64,000 nt of DNA from Plectosphaerella cucumerina (lineage: Eukaryota > Ascomycota > Sordariomycetes > Glomerellales > Plectosphaerellaceae): positions 1,922,001 through 1,986,000 of the forward strand of contig JAGPXD010000007.1 of the NCBI GenBank assembly GCA_020746995.1. The letters run 5' to 3'. The translations under genes were made by a program, and so were the position numbers. Positions 46,047 to 57,558 of the stretch are shown piece by piece. How positions within the stretch are numbered: position 1 is the stretch's first letter; the number at the start of each line of letters is the position of its first letter. The notes below the pieces were generated by a model. The model did no database searches and was not told the DNA's origin. It saw nothing but the letters and a program-made list of their open reading frames with translations.

Positions 46047-47084
46047 ACGCGGTGCATGCATCACGGCGCATTTCTTCGGCGTTCTTCTTCTAGGTTTTCT
46101 GCGTTGCGTTTTTCTGTTCGAAAAAAAGAGTCTGGGTAATAACGGCTGTCTGGGGGTTGTCTTGGTTTTTTTGCATTCACACACGACGGATTCATGATTA
46201 TAGCAGGCGGGCCTATGTACATATGTAATGCGCCCACGTGGTTGAGGTTGGAGTTGAAGAAATGATACCCTGCGCTGTTGTTTCCGTACAATCTGTTCGT
46301 ACTGTGGTGGGTTTACCGTGGCCAAGATGCTATCGATGTCTGCATGGGCTTTCGATTGGCCGTCAGTCTCTCAGGCGGACACCGTGGCCCTGAACTGCGA
46401 GTCGTGCATCGTGAGTGTCACTCCTCTCTTCGCCAGCTGCATCTCCCCGCCAACCCTCCACCTCGTTTCCTTTCCCGCCGCTGCATTGACGAACCATCCA
46501 AGTATGATTGGCACTTTAGAACCTTCTCGCGGGACCAAGGTCACACGCGGAGATCATTCAATAGATATCTCGCTACTACGGGGTCTCCAATCTGCCCTCC
46601 CAGCGCCCCTATTCGCCAGCAACCCCCGTCGAAGGCCATAGCTCCCTCTCGACCCCGGCGCAGCTGCCCGATCGAGCGACACGTGCTGGGGACGAGCTCG
46701 CCGACGGCGCTCCGCGGGGGACCCTGTCGACCTTCCGTGAAGAGAATGGCCTCAGGGACCTGCGCCCTCCGCTGCTGGGCACCCAAGATTGCCAGCAAGG
46801 GTCCGGGGGTGAATGCGAGATGCCGCTCCCCCGCCCCGGGGGAGGACATGTGTCTGCATTGGCGGCGCGTAGGCACGCTCCCGCTCGATAATTGTTGAGT
46901 GCTATAGCACATAACCAACGGGCCACGATGCCCGGATGCGAAGTTGTGCCGTCGCCATAGAGACGTTCGGAGATGAAGCTCTGGGCCACCGCACAGGTTC
47001 TATAAGACTTGCCTCACTCTCTGCCCAGGAGTGTGGAGAGACCTTTTCTTCTTCAGCCTTGTCTCAACCAGCAAGAGAGGCAAA
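46047..47084. other. Intergenic region
   Basis: About 1 kb containing the Zn2Cys6 gene 3' flank and the promoter of the NEP1-like gene. No gene supported; the 46278-46898 plus-strand frame lacks coding character. Confidence 0.5.
47001..47006 (+). promoter_or_regulatory. Candidate TATA-like element
   Basis: TATAAG lies 84 bp before the ATG at 47085, within TTCTATAAGACTT, at a plausible core-promoter distance. Confidence 0.35.
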
Positions 47085-47868
47085 ATGGTCGCCATTACCC
47101 GCCTCACCGTGCTCCTCGGTGCCGCGTCCACTGCGTTCGCGGCGCCGCTCGAGCCCCGCGCCGTGATCAACCACGACGCGGTGGTCGGCTTCCCGGAGAC
47201 CGTCCCCGACGGCCTCACCGGCGAGTTGTACCTCAAGTACAAACCGTGGCTCAAAGTCTTTACTGGCTGTGTGCCCTTCCCGGCCGTTAACGCCGCCGGC
47301 GATACTGGGTGAGCATCCATCCTCCCCCCCCCCCCCCCCCCCCCTGCCGTGTAGCACACCCTCTCTAATGCGCTGTAGTGGTGGTCTGAAAACGACCGGA
47401 AGCCCCAGCGGCGGCTGCTCTTCATCCACAGGCCAGGTGTACGCCCGACAGGGAACGCACAATGGCCAGCACGCCATCATGTACTCCTGGTACATGCCCA
47501 AGGATTCTCCGTCACACGGTCTCGGCCACAGGCACGACTGGGAGTCGGCCGTCGTCTGGCTTTCCTCCGCGTCGGCCGATGCCACCGTTCTAGGTGTCGC
47601 CGGCTCCGCGCACGGAGGGTACGAAGCCCGAGCGACCTCCGACGTCAGCTTCAGCGGAACCCGGCCCAAGCTGGGGTACCGCCACTTCTGGCCCGTCAAT
47701 CACCAGATCGTCTTCACCGGCGACCAGGGCGGTCAGCAACCTCTCATCGCCTACGAGAGCCTCACCGATGCGGCGAGGAGGGCCCTTGACGAGACCAACT
47801 TTGGCTCGGCCAACGTGCCCTTCAACTCGTACAACTTTGCCAGGAACCTTGAGAAGGCCGCCCTGTAA
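47085..47868 (+). CDS. Necrosis- and ethylene-inducing (NEP1-like) protein
   Basis: Exons 47085-47308 and 47379-47868 give 237 residues. A hydrophobic, cleavable-looking N-terminus (about residues 1-20) directs secretion. The domain contains the family heptapeptide GHRHDWE and a MYSWYMPKD block, and two cysteines near the N-terminus fit the type 1 disulfide. NLPs are secreted proteins of plant-associated microbes; many bind glycosylated ceramides of eudicot plants and lyse membranes, while others are non-toxic, so cytotoxicity cannot be inferred from sequence alone. The intron, whose acceptor follows GCTGTAG, carries a 21-base poly-C tract. The gene appears intact, with a TATA-like element upstream and a secreted esterase gene downstream on the same strand. 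Confidence 0.92.
47324..47344 (+). repeat. Poly-C homopolymer (21 bases)
   Basis: A run of 21 C lies inside the intron of the NEP1-like gene, between the donor and a downstream CTAAT-like branch region. Such tracts are prone to length variation and to sequencing error. Confidence 0.9.
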
Positions 47869-48803
47869 GCGAACCTCGGGTTTTGACGCCGACAAAGATC
47901 AATGACGACGATACGAATTACGCCTGCACTGCGCATCAGCTAGCAGTCTGTCCGGACGACGAAAAGGACACCCGGAAAGTGAGAAGTGAGAGAAGAAACG
48001 GGGAAGAGAGGCCAGCAGGGGGGCCTATCCATCCTTGAACAGGGCCACACAACATCTCCTTTGTCTCCACCAATCCACAAACCTGTCGACTGGCACACTG
48101 TTTGCGAGACTGAAGCTCTCGACAAACTGCCGAAACGACCAGTAATTACTTAGAAGTAGTGCAGGAAGCCGTCATCCGAAAGGGTGACATGAATGACACC
48201 TGCCAGTACCCCCCGGCCGTTCTAGCGCCCCCCCACGATGTCCCACGATGATGGTCTTTGTTTTTAGCGGTGGTGATCTCGAGCAAATAAGCGCCCAAAG
48301 CGGACATGGTTGCGAAGCCCAGTCTGGCCCGAGTTCCTGCATATGCAGCGCGAGTGCCGGTGGGCTTCTGGTCAACCGCAAACTATTGGGCTGCACGCAC
48401 AATCAGAGGGGCAAACATACCTACCCGACTTCCAGAGTCAGCGTAGCTTGCGAAAAGCGCGATGGACAATAGGCGCCTCGGAGCGCTGTTTGCTGCACCT
48501 TCGCCAACAATGCTCGTTCCAGTCAAGGCCCCGAGCCGAGATGGATCGCGAAGCGGAGGGCTTTGTTCGCCTTCAAGCTCTCGAAGGGGGGCAAACAGTC
48601 CAGCGATGGCTGGGTTGCCGAGGCTTGTGGACTGAGGGGATCCCGACTTCCACCCCTGCACTCAATGTCGGTGTGCGGGTTGAGGCTCTTCGGGGACGAT
48701 ATATTCAACTGGGCAAGCCGCGAAACGAGGCGCATGATTACTGGGCAGAGTCAGCTCGCCAACAGCCAGCCTTTCCGTCCCTCGATCACTTGACTGACGC
48801 AAC
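47869..48803. other. Intergenic region
   Basis: A 935-bp spacer with no supportable gene; it presumably includes the carboxylesterase promoter. Confidence 0.5.
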
Positions 48804-50544
48804 ATGAAGGCTTCCTTTCTTGGTCTCGTAGCCGTGCTGGCCTTCCCCAGGGTCGGAGCAGCACCCCCGGGCGGCTGCGGCGTTGGCAGAACGGTCAAGA
48901 CCGACAGTGGACCTGTACAAGGACACCCGGCCTCCGGGGCACCTCTGGTCTCGGAGTATCTTGGTATCCCATACGCGCAGCCCCCAGTCGGAGACCTTCG
49001 GTTTCAGCCACCCGTCGCCTTTGAAGGGTCCTCTGTGATCAACGGCTCCAACTTTGTAGGTTGATCCTGGGGAAGACAAATCGATGGAGAAACGGCTGAC
49101 TTTTCGATAGGGGTTTTCCTGCTTCCAGCCCAAGACCACAGGTGCCAGCCTGGACACCATCATCAAGCTGGGCATCCCTGCGTCGGCTGGGCTGGTGCTG
49201 CAGGCACTGAGCTCCCCTGGGCCGCAGAGTGAGGACTGCTTGACCCTGAATGTCTGGACCAAGAAGCAGACAGGCGGAGCAGCGAAACCAGTGCTGGTCT
49301 GGGTCCATGGTGGCTCTTTCGCTTCGGGTAAGTCCGTGGCTTCCAGTGTTATCTTCACCCAGCTGACACAGGCCAAGGAAGCTCCAGCGTTCCGGCGTAT
49401 AATGGCAAGTTCCTAGCGGACCAGGAGGATGTGGTGGTTGTCTCCGTAAAGTAAGTGCATCAGGTGACGAGGCGAAGGCACCGGCTGACTGAAGGTTGGA
49501 CAGTTACCGACTGAACCTGTTCGGCTTTCCCGGCAACCCTGTGGCCGAGCCGAACCTGGGGCTTCTCGACGTCCGCAAGGCCCTCGAGTGGGTGAAAGAC
49601 AACATCCGTGGGTTCGGGGGTGATGAGAAGAGAATCACACTCTTCGGTCAATCGGCGGGAGCGGCTCTGGTCGACCACATCTCGTATGGCTGGGCGTCGG
49701 ACCCCATCGCCTCCGGCTTCGGCCTCATAAGTGGCGTGGCGGGAGCTTTCACCTCAGGAAACGCCACACGTGCAGCTCGCACATGGTTCAGCATCGCATC
49801 GAGGATCGGATGTGGTGGCGTCGAGGCTGATGACGAGGCCGTCTACCAGTGCATGCTTGGGAAGTCTGCCGCGGAGATCCTGGCTGGGGTCGAAGCCGAG
49901 GATTCAGGTGCATTCTCGACAAACGGTCTCACATTTGGGCCGGTGGTCGATGGTGTCCGTGTCTTCAGCGACTATGTGGCTCGTCGACCGGCCAATGGCG
50001 GGTACCTCATTGGAAACGCCGACAATGAGGCAGGCCTGTACCGTGTCTCTTCCCCTGATCAGCCAGAGCAGGTGTGGCAGGGACTTAACGCGGCGGCCTT
50101 CAGCTGCCCGGCGGCCGGGAGAGTGCTCCGGTCTCTGGCAGCCGGAAATCCCACATGGAGATACCGCTGGTTTGGCGATTTCCCGAACCTGGTGTTGACA
50201 ACCAAGCCGCCCAGCGGATCGTGGCACACCTCGGATGTGAGTGATGGAGCGCTGCGTCTGTTGGCATGCGAGCAAATGCTGACTGAGAACAGATTCCGGT
50301 GCTGTTTGACACGGCACCTCAGGGATTGGTGCGAAACACGGAGGAGCAGACGGCCATTGGCAGGTACGTTCGGGGTGCGTGGGCGGCCTTTGCGAGTGAT
50401 CCTCAAGAGGGGCTGTTGTCCTACGACGGAGGCTGGCCGCGTTACCAGCCGGGACAGCCGACTCTGGTACGGCCAGCGTTCGGTAACCAGACTGGACCGA
50501 ATCTCGCTGGAGCGAGTGCGTATGATGCCGTGTGCGTTGTCTAG
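48804..50544 (+). CDS. Secreted carboxylesterase type B
   Basis: Exons 48804-49055, 49111-49327, 49372-49450, 49504-50236 and 50293-50544 encode 510 residues. A signal peptide (MKASFLGLVAVLAFPRVGAA) precedes the type B (cholinesterase-like) alpha/beta hydrolase fold: EYLGIPYAQPPVGDLRF, SEDCLTLNVW, VWVHGGSFASG (oxyanion hole), YRLNLFGFP, LGLLDVRKALEWV, and the nucleophile elbow FGQSAGA with Ser about 233. The acid is likely the Glu in NADNEAGLY, and the histidine lies in SWHTSDIPVLF. Introns are GTAGGT, GTAAGT, GTAAGT and GTGAGT, all with branch-like CTGAC. Enzymes of this group hydrolyse diverse esters; the natural substrate is unknown. The Glu of the usual GESAG is Gln here, as in some fungal members. 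Confidence 0.9.
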
Positions 50545-51065
50545 TCGAGTCGTCGGTGGAGGAGGGTTCTCATGATGCTAGGTTGGTCTAGACGAGGGCA
50601 AAAAGAAAAATGGGTGGCATACCCAGGATGAGGGGTAAGTCGAGCTTCCAGATAAGAAAATTGAAGCTTTCTGTTGAGGGCCTCCTTGATCATCAATGTT
50701 GACGAGTGCCAAAGGGGGTGAGTTTAGGAAGAGGCAGGTAAGTAGGTCTGTAGAGATACTTGGGTAGGGTACCTTTCAAGTTTGTGAGATGTGCCCGGAT
50801 GGAAGGGTGTCAATTGACCACAAGCGAAGGAAAGGGGAAGGAACGACCGTTGGTGATCACCACCACGGACAGATGAGTAAGCTCCTGCGATTTTCTACCT
50901 CCTCCCGCCGTACACACGTCCTCAACTCAACGTCTACCTTCTCTCCTTCATCTACCTACAGATTATCATCCCACGCATCAGCCCGTGCCGTCCCTCCGAA
51001 GTCGTCCATGCGCCAAGATTGCACTTTGGCACCATCTCCAATGACCATCTAGACGCCGACGCCTC
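50545..51065. other. Intergenic region
   Basis: A 521-bp convergent spacer between the esterase stop and the small gene on the other strand. Purine-rich on the left; no gene seen. Confidence 0.5.
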
Positions 51066-51418
51066 TCATGTCCCTCCACCCTCCAAGTGCTCACCGAAAT
51101 CCCATTCTGGCTGCTGCAGGACCGCAGCCTGCTTCAGCTGCTCGACCAATGCATCGAGCTGCTGCATCGTCCGCCTCACGCGCGCATCCGCAATGGCGCG
51201 TCCGTCGCACTCTCCCGAGGCCCCGGCCAGCTTATCTACGATGCTCAGTTCCGAATCCGTCAGGTACCTCTCAAGCATGACGGAAGTTTCTTGCGTCTGC
51301 TCCTCGTTTCTGGCTGTACGTCAGCGGGCCGCATCTCTTGACGTGGCACAGGTCTGGCCAGTCCATACCTGTCACCCGACAGCTTCATCGAATGGACGCT
51401 CTGCTGCATGGAGCCCAT
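51066..51418 (-). CDS. Small uncharacterised helical protein (tentative)
   Basis: Predicted exons 51418-51369 and 51309-51066 (GTATGG donor, GCCAG acceptor, branch GCTGAC) give 97 residues. Most of it (SVMLERYLTDSELSIVDKL and TMQQLDALVEQLKQAAVLQQ) reads as two amphipathic helices, suggesting a small coiled-coil subunit of a complex. I do not recognise the family. The frame continues upstream of the chosen ATG without a stop for about 50 codons, so a longer N-terminus joined by another intron is possible, for example from the open frame at 51655-52047. The coding call is supported only by frame, splice signals and non-random helix pattern. Confidence 0.4.
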
Positions 51419-52145
51419 GTCTCCAGTGTATCGATGTCGAGCAGTTGGGCGAGGGGGTGGTTGATTGACTGTTTCTACTCGCCGAAGCTCGGTACTTGGC
51501 GCCTGTGCTAATGATGTGCAGTATCGAGCGAAGTTCTTGTTTCGGTGCTTCTTTTCGATCTCTCTTCGAAGAGTCAAGCAAGTTTCAATGCTGGAAGTTG
51601 GTTCTGAGAATCAATGAACAACACCTTGTCTCAACATCGTGTCCGCTACGCCTCTTATACAGACGTTAAACGCTCTTGAATCCCATTCCACGCGAAGAGC
51701 ATCTGCGCAGACCCGTTTTTGGAGACAGCTTCTTTGCGCGCATCCCTCGCTCCCGACTCCACGAGACGCGCGACATTGCGCGTGCGGCGCGCTGACGGAC
51801 AGCTCCGACCCACGATCAGCAGATCACCAAGCTTATGCCCCAGATCTACCCGTATGTCCGTCTGCAGCCTGCCTGCCAATAAGGGCGGTGCCCCGGACGG
51901 ACTGGACCAGAAAACCTCACGCTCGAATTCGCAGTCACGCAGTTGCGCGAGATATTCACAGCTTATTATAACACATCGGTTCTCATTCTCCTTCTTGGTA
52001 TGTTCAATCCATTCAAGCTCTTCAAGTCCTCTCAAGGGGGCATTCAACTTCCATCTTTAATCCTCGCGATTTCCCCACCCCATACGAATCCCGACTTACC
52101 AAGCACCACGAGGGCAACATGACAGAGCTCCAACTCTAGTACTGC
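51419..52145. other. Divergent intergenic region
   Basis: This 727-bp interval lies between the small leftward gene and the C2H2 gene. A 130-codon minus-strand frame (51655-52047) has no ATG and is not called. Confidence 0.4.
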
Positions 52146-54075
52146 ATGGATAATATGCTCTCTGCGACATATCAATTACGAGTCTCATCTAGACCGACTT
52201 CGCCCTCCGACTCCGATGAGCTTCCGTGGAAGCTTACTGCCATTGCTCGACTCTACACCCACCTCAAACGCTCCTTCCTCACCACGGGCGACCTATCCGG
52301 TCGCTCTACGAAACGCCGAAGGCTGTTAACTGACATGCCTCGCGAGGGAAATAATTCCCCGAGCAGGCGATCTCCCACTCCCGGCAAGTCTAGCAAGGGA
52401 ACATCCGACAAAACATCCTTGGTATGTGACAACGGGAGTCACTCACACGGTCGGCCCTGTACTGACTAAGGATATGTAGAGTTCTACTCGAGAGAAGACA
52501 GCCAGTCCATCTTCTCGTGACGGGAAGCAGGGCCGAGACAGGAGTGTGAGGCCTTCGCCTGTTGCAGTGGCTCCCATTCCTTCGGGTCTCCCGTCTGGGG
52601 TTGTCCGGAGCCACCAGAGTGCTTCCCGCCGTGAAGCGTCTCCAGTTCCTTCGATCGCAAGACTTCGCATGAACTCGCCAGAGGCTTCCGCCTTTGTCCA
52701 AGCCCGCATCTACCAGCGCAGAGTCGAGCTCATCAACAAATTGATGGCGGTCATCGCTCCATGCATTGACAAAACCCTCAGTGCTCTGGAGGCAGCGTGC
52801 GACGGAGGAGGAAATCTACCGGGACGCTCTGGGACGAAGCGTGGCAGCGGATCCATCAGCTCCTCTTCGTCCAGCGGCGGTCGTTCAATGGGCCAGAAAC
52901 GTGGGAGTGGCAATCAATCTCACGAAAGCGATGGCGAGAACGAGGGCGACCAACGCAGCGGTGGCCGAACGATCAAGCGGGCCAAGACAATCACCGAACG
53001 CAACCAGAAGTTCGCATGCCCCTACTACAAACGAGACCCTATCAAGCATGCACACACTCGTACGTGCAGCGGCCCGGGGTGGGATGAAGTGCACAGAATG
53101 AAGTAAGTGGTCCATGTGAACTCACCTACTGGAAGAACCTCCTGACGCAGCCAGGGAGCACTTGTACCGCCGCCACGAGCTGTCCCAGTTCAAGTGCCAT
53201 CGCTGTTGCGAGCACTTCGACCAGGAAAAGGAGCTAGAGGACCACCAGAGAATGGACGTTCCTTGCCCTGTTCGTGAACGTGGAGCCGCAGACCCGATTC
53301 ACGGCTTTGACGAACAGCAGCGAAACATACTGAAGTCGTTCAACAAGAAGAGCAAGTTGACTGAGGTCGAACGCTGGAAGGAAGTCTACAGTGTTCTGTT
53401 CCGAATTCCCATCGACAGTCCGGAGATGCCGTCCCCATGTCAGTGTCGCCCTGTAGGACGGGCAGAAGTGGTAAACCAGCTAATTCTGCTCTCACAGTCT
53501 ACGAACCATCCGATGCCGTCCATGCCGAGACGAGCAAAGCCATTGACTCCACAGAGTTCAAGGCCTGCATGAGCTACTGTCGCCGCGAAGCCCCCAAGGT
53601 CATCCGCCAAGCCCTGGAGAGTAACTTGGACCGCGAGCTCAGCAACATTGAGGAGAGGATGAAGTTCAAGCTTGCCCAGCTGGTCGAGATGTCACTCGAC
53701 CGCCTCTTAAGAACATACCAGTCCATCAAGCAGCCCGAGGATCTATCGCTCATGCCGGACCCCAACTCCTCCATAGTTGTGAGGGATATCGGCGAGGCCC
53801 CTGCCCCGGTCTCGAACCACGTTCTCCAGACCAATATGGCGTCTCTGATCCACAGCTTCTTACCCGAGGACTTGGACTTTGGGGCTGTCTTGGAGTTAGA
53901 CAACAACTTCTTCCCAGTGGATTCATTCCAGCCAGACCAACAAGCCAACATGTGCCACCAGCCCTTTGATGCGGACTCCGGCTACCGCACCTGCTCGGAT
54001 GGGTCCAACAGCAGTGATCCGACAGAGGCCCTTGCTTCCCCGTCGTATGAATTACAACGAAGCCATCGCTACTAG
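52146..54075 (+). CDS. Fungal C2H2 zinc-finger protein
   Basis: Exons 52146-52421, 52480-53102, 53155-53438 and 53498-54075 encode 586 residues. The N-terminal half is Ser/Pro/Arg-rich and disordered, with a helix (FVQARIYQRRVELINKLMAV). The central module is a common ascomycete C2H2 arrangement: FACPYYKRDPIKHAHTRTC, then KEHLYRRHELSQFKCHRCC and FDQEKELEDHQR. The exon 2/3 junction falls inside this module at RMK/EHLYRRH. A helical region (REAPKVIRQALESNLDREL and VEMSLDRLLRTYQ) follows, and the C-terminus is acidic. This module is widespread in fungal proteins of unknown function, and DNA binding is not proven. All donors (GTATGT, GTAAGT, GTCAGT) fit. Confidence 0.85.
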
Positions 54076-54590
54076 CCAACTGCCAACTTCCCGCGAACTA
54101 ACAACTTATTCGGTCGCTTCCCTTGTTTCTTTTAGTGTTGTTTCCATCAGTATCCTTCTTCTGCGAGTATTTCTTTTCTTCCAGCCCGTGTCGTTTTCCC
54201 TACCTATATCGGTATCAGCAGCCCGACAGCCATCCCAGACTGGACGCTGTGTACATCAGTAACGTCTCATGTTCTCTACACACCCCTAGTTATCTTTATA
54301 AATGTCAAAAGTATCGTTCATGTTTCTTGCTGGGTGCCATTTCAGTGATTGACCGAAACCGTCTCAGATTGTTTGGGGAAAAGCGTCCATAGTGGACGAC
54401 ATGCATTGCTACCAACTACTTTGCCCACCAGGGCCCAGAGATTGTGAAGAAGAGAATACGGGAAAAGGGTATCATGAATGAATGGACAAAAATGGGAAAA
54501 TTCGAACTGTCCCGACAACCGTGTGCGGTGTGGGTGTCGCATCAAAAACTCCATACCCGAGATGTTCAAGGAAAATGACAGCGGGGTGGC
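54076..54590. other. Convergent intergenic spacer
   Basis: A 515-bp T/C-rich spacer between the 3' ends of the C2H2 gene and the phosphatase-like gene, presumably both 3' UTRs. Confidence 0.55.
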
Positions 54591-56456
54591 CTAGATGCTC
54601 TCGCGGGGCCGGACCGGCGCGGTACCAATGTCGGCGCTGAGGGCACTGACGCCATCGTCATCCACGGCCGGTCGCGCGCGGGGTGTGGCCAGGGTCTGTT
54701 GGAATGAGAGACCGGCCGCACCGAGTCTGCCCGGCTCGACGTCGTCGTCGGCAGGCCGTGTTGCGGTGGCAGGGGCAGCGCCGGTTACTGCTCCACCCGG
54801 GACGTCGCCGCTCCGCAGCTCCCAGCTCCCCATGCGCTCGTGCCGGACGCCGCCCCGGCCGAGAGTGACGTCGACGTCGCTGGCCATCTTCTCAGCTCCC
54901 TTGAAGCCACCGAGACCCCGCTTGCTGTCACCCTCACCCTTGGTCCGCCGGTACAAGCGCACCCCGCCGAAGAGGGCGGCTGCGGCGGCGATCAGACCGG
55001 CGACGGCCAGGGTGACGACGGCGCCGATGACACCGGCGATGACGGGGTTGCGAACTCCACTGCCGCCACCGCCCGACGAGCTTCCGTCGACCGCCGCTCC
55101 AGACCCGCCGCTCCCAGTGCGCGACTGGCAGTAGGGCATGCCCGATGCGTCGCACATGTTGCACCATCCCGTGACGCCGGTGGTGAACTCCTTCATGCGG
55201 GTGCGGAAGGACACCCAGGGCATTACGTACTGGCTATTGGGGCGGCGGAAGAGGGGGACGGCGCGGAAGCTGGTCGAGGCATCGGTGTCCTTGCGGTAGA
55301 CGAAGCGTACCCAGAGGTTGTTCTCGTCCGGGAATTGGCCGAACGCTCCCGGCTGGTCGCCGACGAGCTCAAAAGCCATGGCGGCGCCGGGCTCGGGGAT
55401 GCCGAAGAAGTCGTCGTTGACGTCGGTCTCGCTGGTGCGCAGGCCGGCGAGAGAGAAGAATGACAGGAGGGCCGGGAAGGCGGTGAACATGGTCACGAGC
55501 TTGAGGTCGCCGGGTACGCCACCGGTGGTGATGATGTCGGTGAGCCTGTCGAGGATGCCATCGGCGAGGGTCTGGCCGCCGATGGTTCGTACGGTGTCCT
55601 TGGCGGTGACACCTGAGATGCTGCCGTCGGCGTAGAGGGCTTGCTGCCAGATGCGGGCGTTGTTCTCGAGGGTGTTCATGATGCTGGGGAGATCGGTCAT
55701 GAGCTCCAGGCCGACATAGACGGTCGTATTGTGGATCTGCTGGTAGCGGACGTACTCCCACAGCTCGTAGGCGTGGTAGAAGTCGAGGTTGGACTCGGGG
55801 ATAGTGCCGGCCAGGGCCGGGCGTGAGAAGAGCGACTTGTACGTGGCCGAGGAGTTGTCGGCGAAGGCCCGCATCACAGGATCCTCCAGGATATTGTAAG
55901 CAGAGGTGTGCCACTTGTGGCAGCCTACTTGGCCCTGGAGGACGGTGGATCGCTCGTCAAAGACGGCGACGGTCTCTATGGCCGGGTACTGGTAGCCACT
56001 GAGGGGATATGAGACGTTCTCGTCGAGCACCGTGTTGACCGACAGGTCCTGGCCGCCGTACGAATCGAGCAGGGCATTGGGATTGGGGGGATAGAGTCCC
56101 TGCATGAATGCAGTGGCGCCGCCGACGATGTAGTCGTCAGTCAGGGAGGTGATGGACAGCTGAGCGTTGTTGATGGCGTCCTGCGAAATGTCCTTGATGG
56201 GGCGGTTGTCGGTGATGTTCTCCGACTGGGGGCCGGGGCCGCTGAGGTAGCGCTTCCTGAAGGCGTCGCCCTGGAAGCGCATCTGGATGGCACCCTGCGG
56301 GGTCAGGATGGGCGAGGGGAAGCCGAAGAGGGGTGTCCGCTCGCCATTATTGACGACAACGACGGAGCCCCAGACTGTCGCCTTGTCATCGGTCTGAGCG
56401 GACGATGTCGCCAGCAGCGACGCCGCTACAAGGACGATTCGGGATGGTGAGGGCAT
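54591..56456 (-). CDS. Histidine-phosphatase-like membrane protein, catalytic motif lost
   Basis: An intronless 621-residue frame with a signal peptide (about 1-20). Overall layout matches fungal histidine-acid-phosphatase-like proteins: a luminal or extracellular domain of about 430 residues, one transmembrane helix near residue 470-500 flanked by a basic RLYRR stop, and a disordered cytoplasmic tail. The N-terminal signature that should read RHGxRxP is replaced by VNNGERTP (residues 35-42), so the arginine-histidine nucleophile pair is gone while the trailing Gly-x-Arg-x-Pro is kept. I did not find the second catalytic His-Asp. It is therefore probably a pseudoenzyme or sensor. N-glycosylation sequons such as NSS and NTT are present. 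Role unknown. Confidence 0.82.
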   Translation of the reverse strand: MPSPSRIVLVAASLLATSSAQTDDKATVWGSVVVVNNGERTPLFGFPSPILTPQGAIQMRFQGDAFRKRYLSGPGPQSENITDNRPIKDISQDAINNAQLSITSLTDDYIVGGATAFMQGLYPPNPNALLDSYGGQDLSVNTVLDENVSYPLSGYQYPAIETVAVFDERSTVLQGQVGCHKWHTSAYNILEDPVMRAFADNSSATYKSLFSRPALAGTIPESNLDFYHAYELWEYVRYQQIHNTTVYVGLELMTDLPSIMNTLENNARIWQQALYADGSISGVTAKDTVRTIGGQTLADGILDRLTDIITTGGVPGDLKLVTMFTAFPALLSFFSLAGLRTSETDVNDDFFGIPEPGAAMAFELVGDQPGAFGQFPDENNLWVRFVYRKDTDASTSFRAVPLFRRPNSQYVMPWVSFRTRMKEFTTGVTGWCNMCDASGMPYCQSRTGSGGSGAAVDGSSSGGGGSGVRNPVIAGVIGAVVTLAVAGLIAAAAALFGGVRLYRRTKGEGDSKRGLGGFKGAEKMASDVDVTLGRGGVRHERMGSWELRSGDVPGGAVTGAAPATATRPADDDVEPGRLGAAGLSFQQTLATPRARPAVDDDGVSALSADIGTAPVRPRESI

Positions 56457-57473
56457 TGTAGCAGCTGCTTATCTGGGCGGTGTGGGCGGTGTAGACAGCT
56501 TCGTCCTAGAAGAAGCAGTGTCGCAGCCGCGGAGTCAAGACGAGTCTCGCCAGAAACTGAGCTGTGAGCAGTGGGCGAGGGCGCGACGTGAAGGCAGACC
56601 GAGGAGGAGGCGGGGAGGAGTAGCTCTCGACGGTGAGCAACAAAGAGCGGGCGGGATGTGAGCTTTGTACCTGACCTGGCCTGCCTTGCCTCGCCCCGAG
56701 GGATCGATGGTGGCCCAGCGGCATTAGCTTGGCCCATCGCATGCAGACGCACGCGCAAACCAGACCGCCCCGGGGCGCATGCTGCGCAGCATAGGAAGAA
56801 GGAGTGGGAGGAGCTGAGATGCCATCACATCATAGGCTGTGGCCATGTCGAGGGCGGCCGGTTGCGGTTGTACGGGGTACATGGTGTCTCGCCCCTGACA
56901 GGCTGCAAGAGTCGGTAGTCGCGACTGGACCCCTCCTGCAACGCTTTCAGAAGGGGAAGCAGCTAGAGCTCCGGGCCGTCATGGGGGGGCAGCCAGGGCG
57001 GCCAAAAGGGGGACAAGGCCGCCAATGGTGTCAACCATGGTGCCTGTGGTGCGAGCCGTTCGAGCGTGGGAAGTGCGGGGTCATTGGCTGCTGACAGGGC
57101 TGTTGGTGTTGTGGTTGCGATTGACGGGCAACGGGGAGGTTGGGAGGCGCAGAGAGCTTGGAGGATGTCACTTGGAGCTTGAATTGGGGAAGAATCCGTC
57201 CATGACGGCGCCGATCCCTGGCTGACAAGGGGGACCCGCTGATAAGGCGAGATGGCCAATAGACAGCCGAGCTGTGATACTACTGCCACGTGATGTACTG
57301 ATCGACATGATCCGTGTCAATCAGAGCGAGGCTTCATTGGGGGGATTTCCGTTCTGCCTTCTCCACTCCTCCCGTCCACCACGGCTTCTTCCCTGCTAAA
57401 CCCGGCAAGGTTTCTCCCCATCCGTGCCCTTGCAGGGTTCCTACCTGGATATGGATAGCTTCCCTTGATTGAC

Positions 57474-57558
57474 CTGCTGTATCGATTGAACTGCTGTATC
57501 GATTGAACTGCTGTATTGATTAAACTGCTGTATCGATTGAACTGATGTATCGATTAAC
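57474..57558 (+). repeat. 17-bp minisatellite, five copies
   Basis: Five head-to-tail copies of CTGCTGTATCGATTGAA. Copies 1, 2 and 4 are identical, copy 3 has two substitutions, and copy 5 has four. The array is about 500 bp upstream of the HNH-protein ATG. No longer flanking repeat is evident. Confidence 0.93.

Noticed and set aside
46278..46898. 206-codon plus-strand frame in the gap before the NEP1-like gene
   Set aside because: Mixed composition, no motif, and overlapped by minus-strand frames of similar length.
51655..52047. Minus-strand frame of 130 codons
   Set aside because: No ATG in frame and no motif; kept only as a possible upstream exon of the small gene at 51066.
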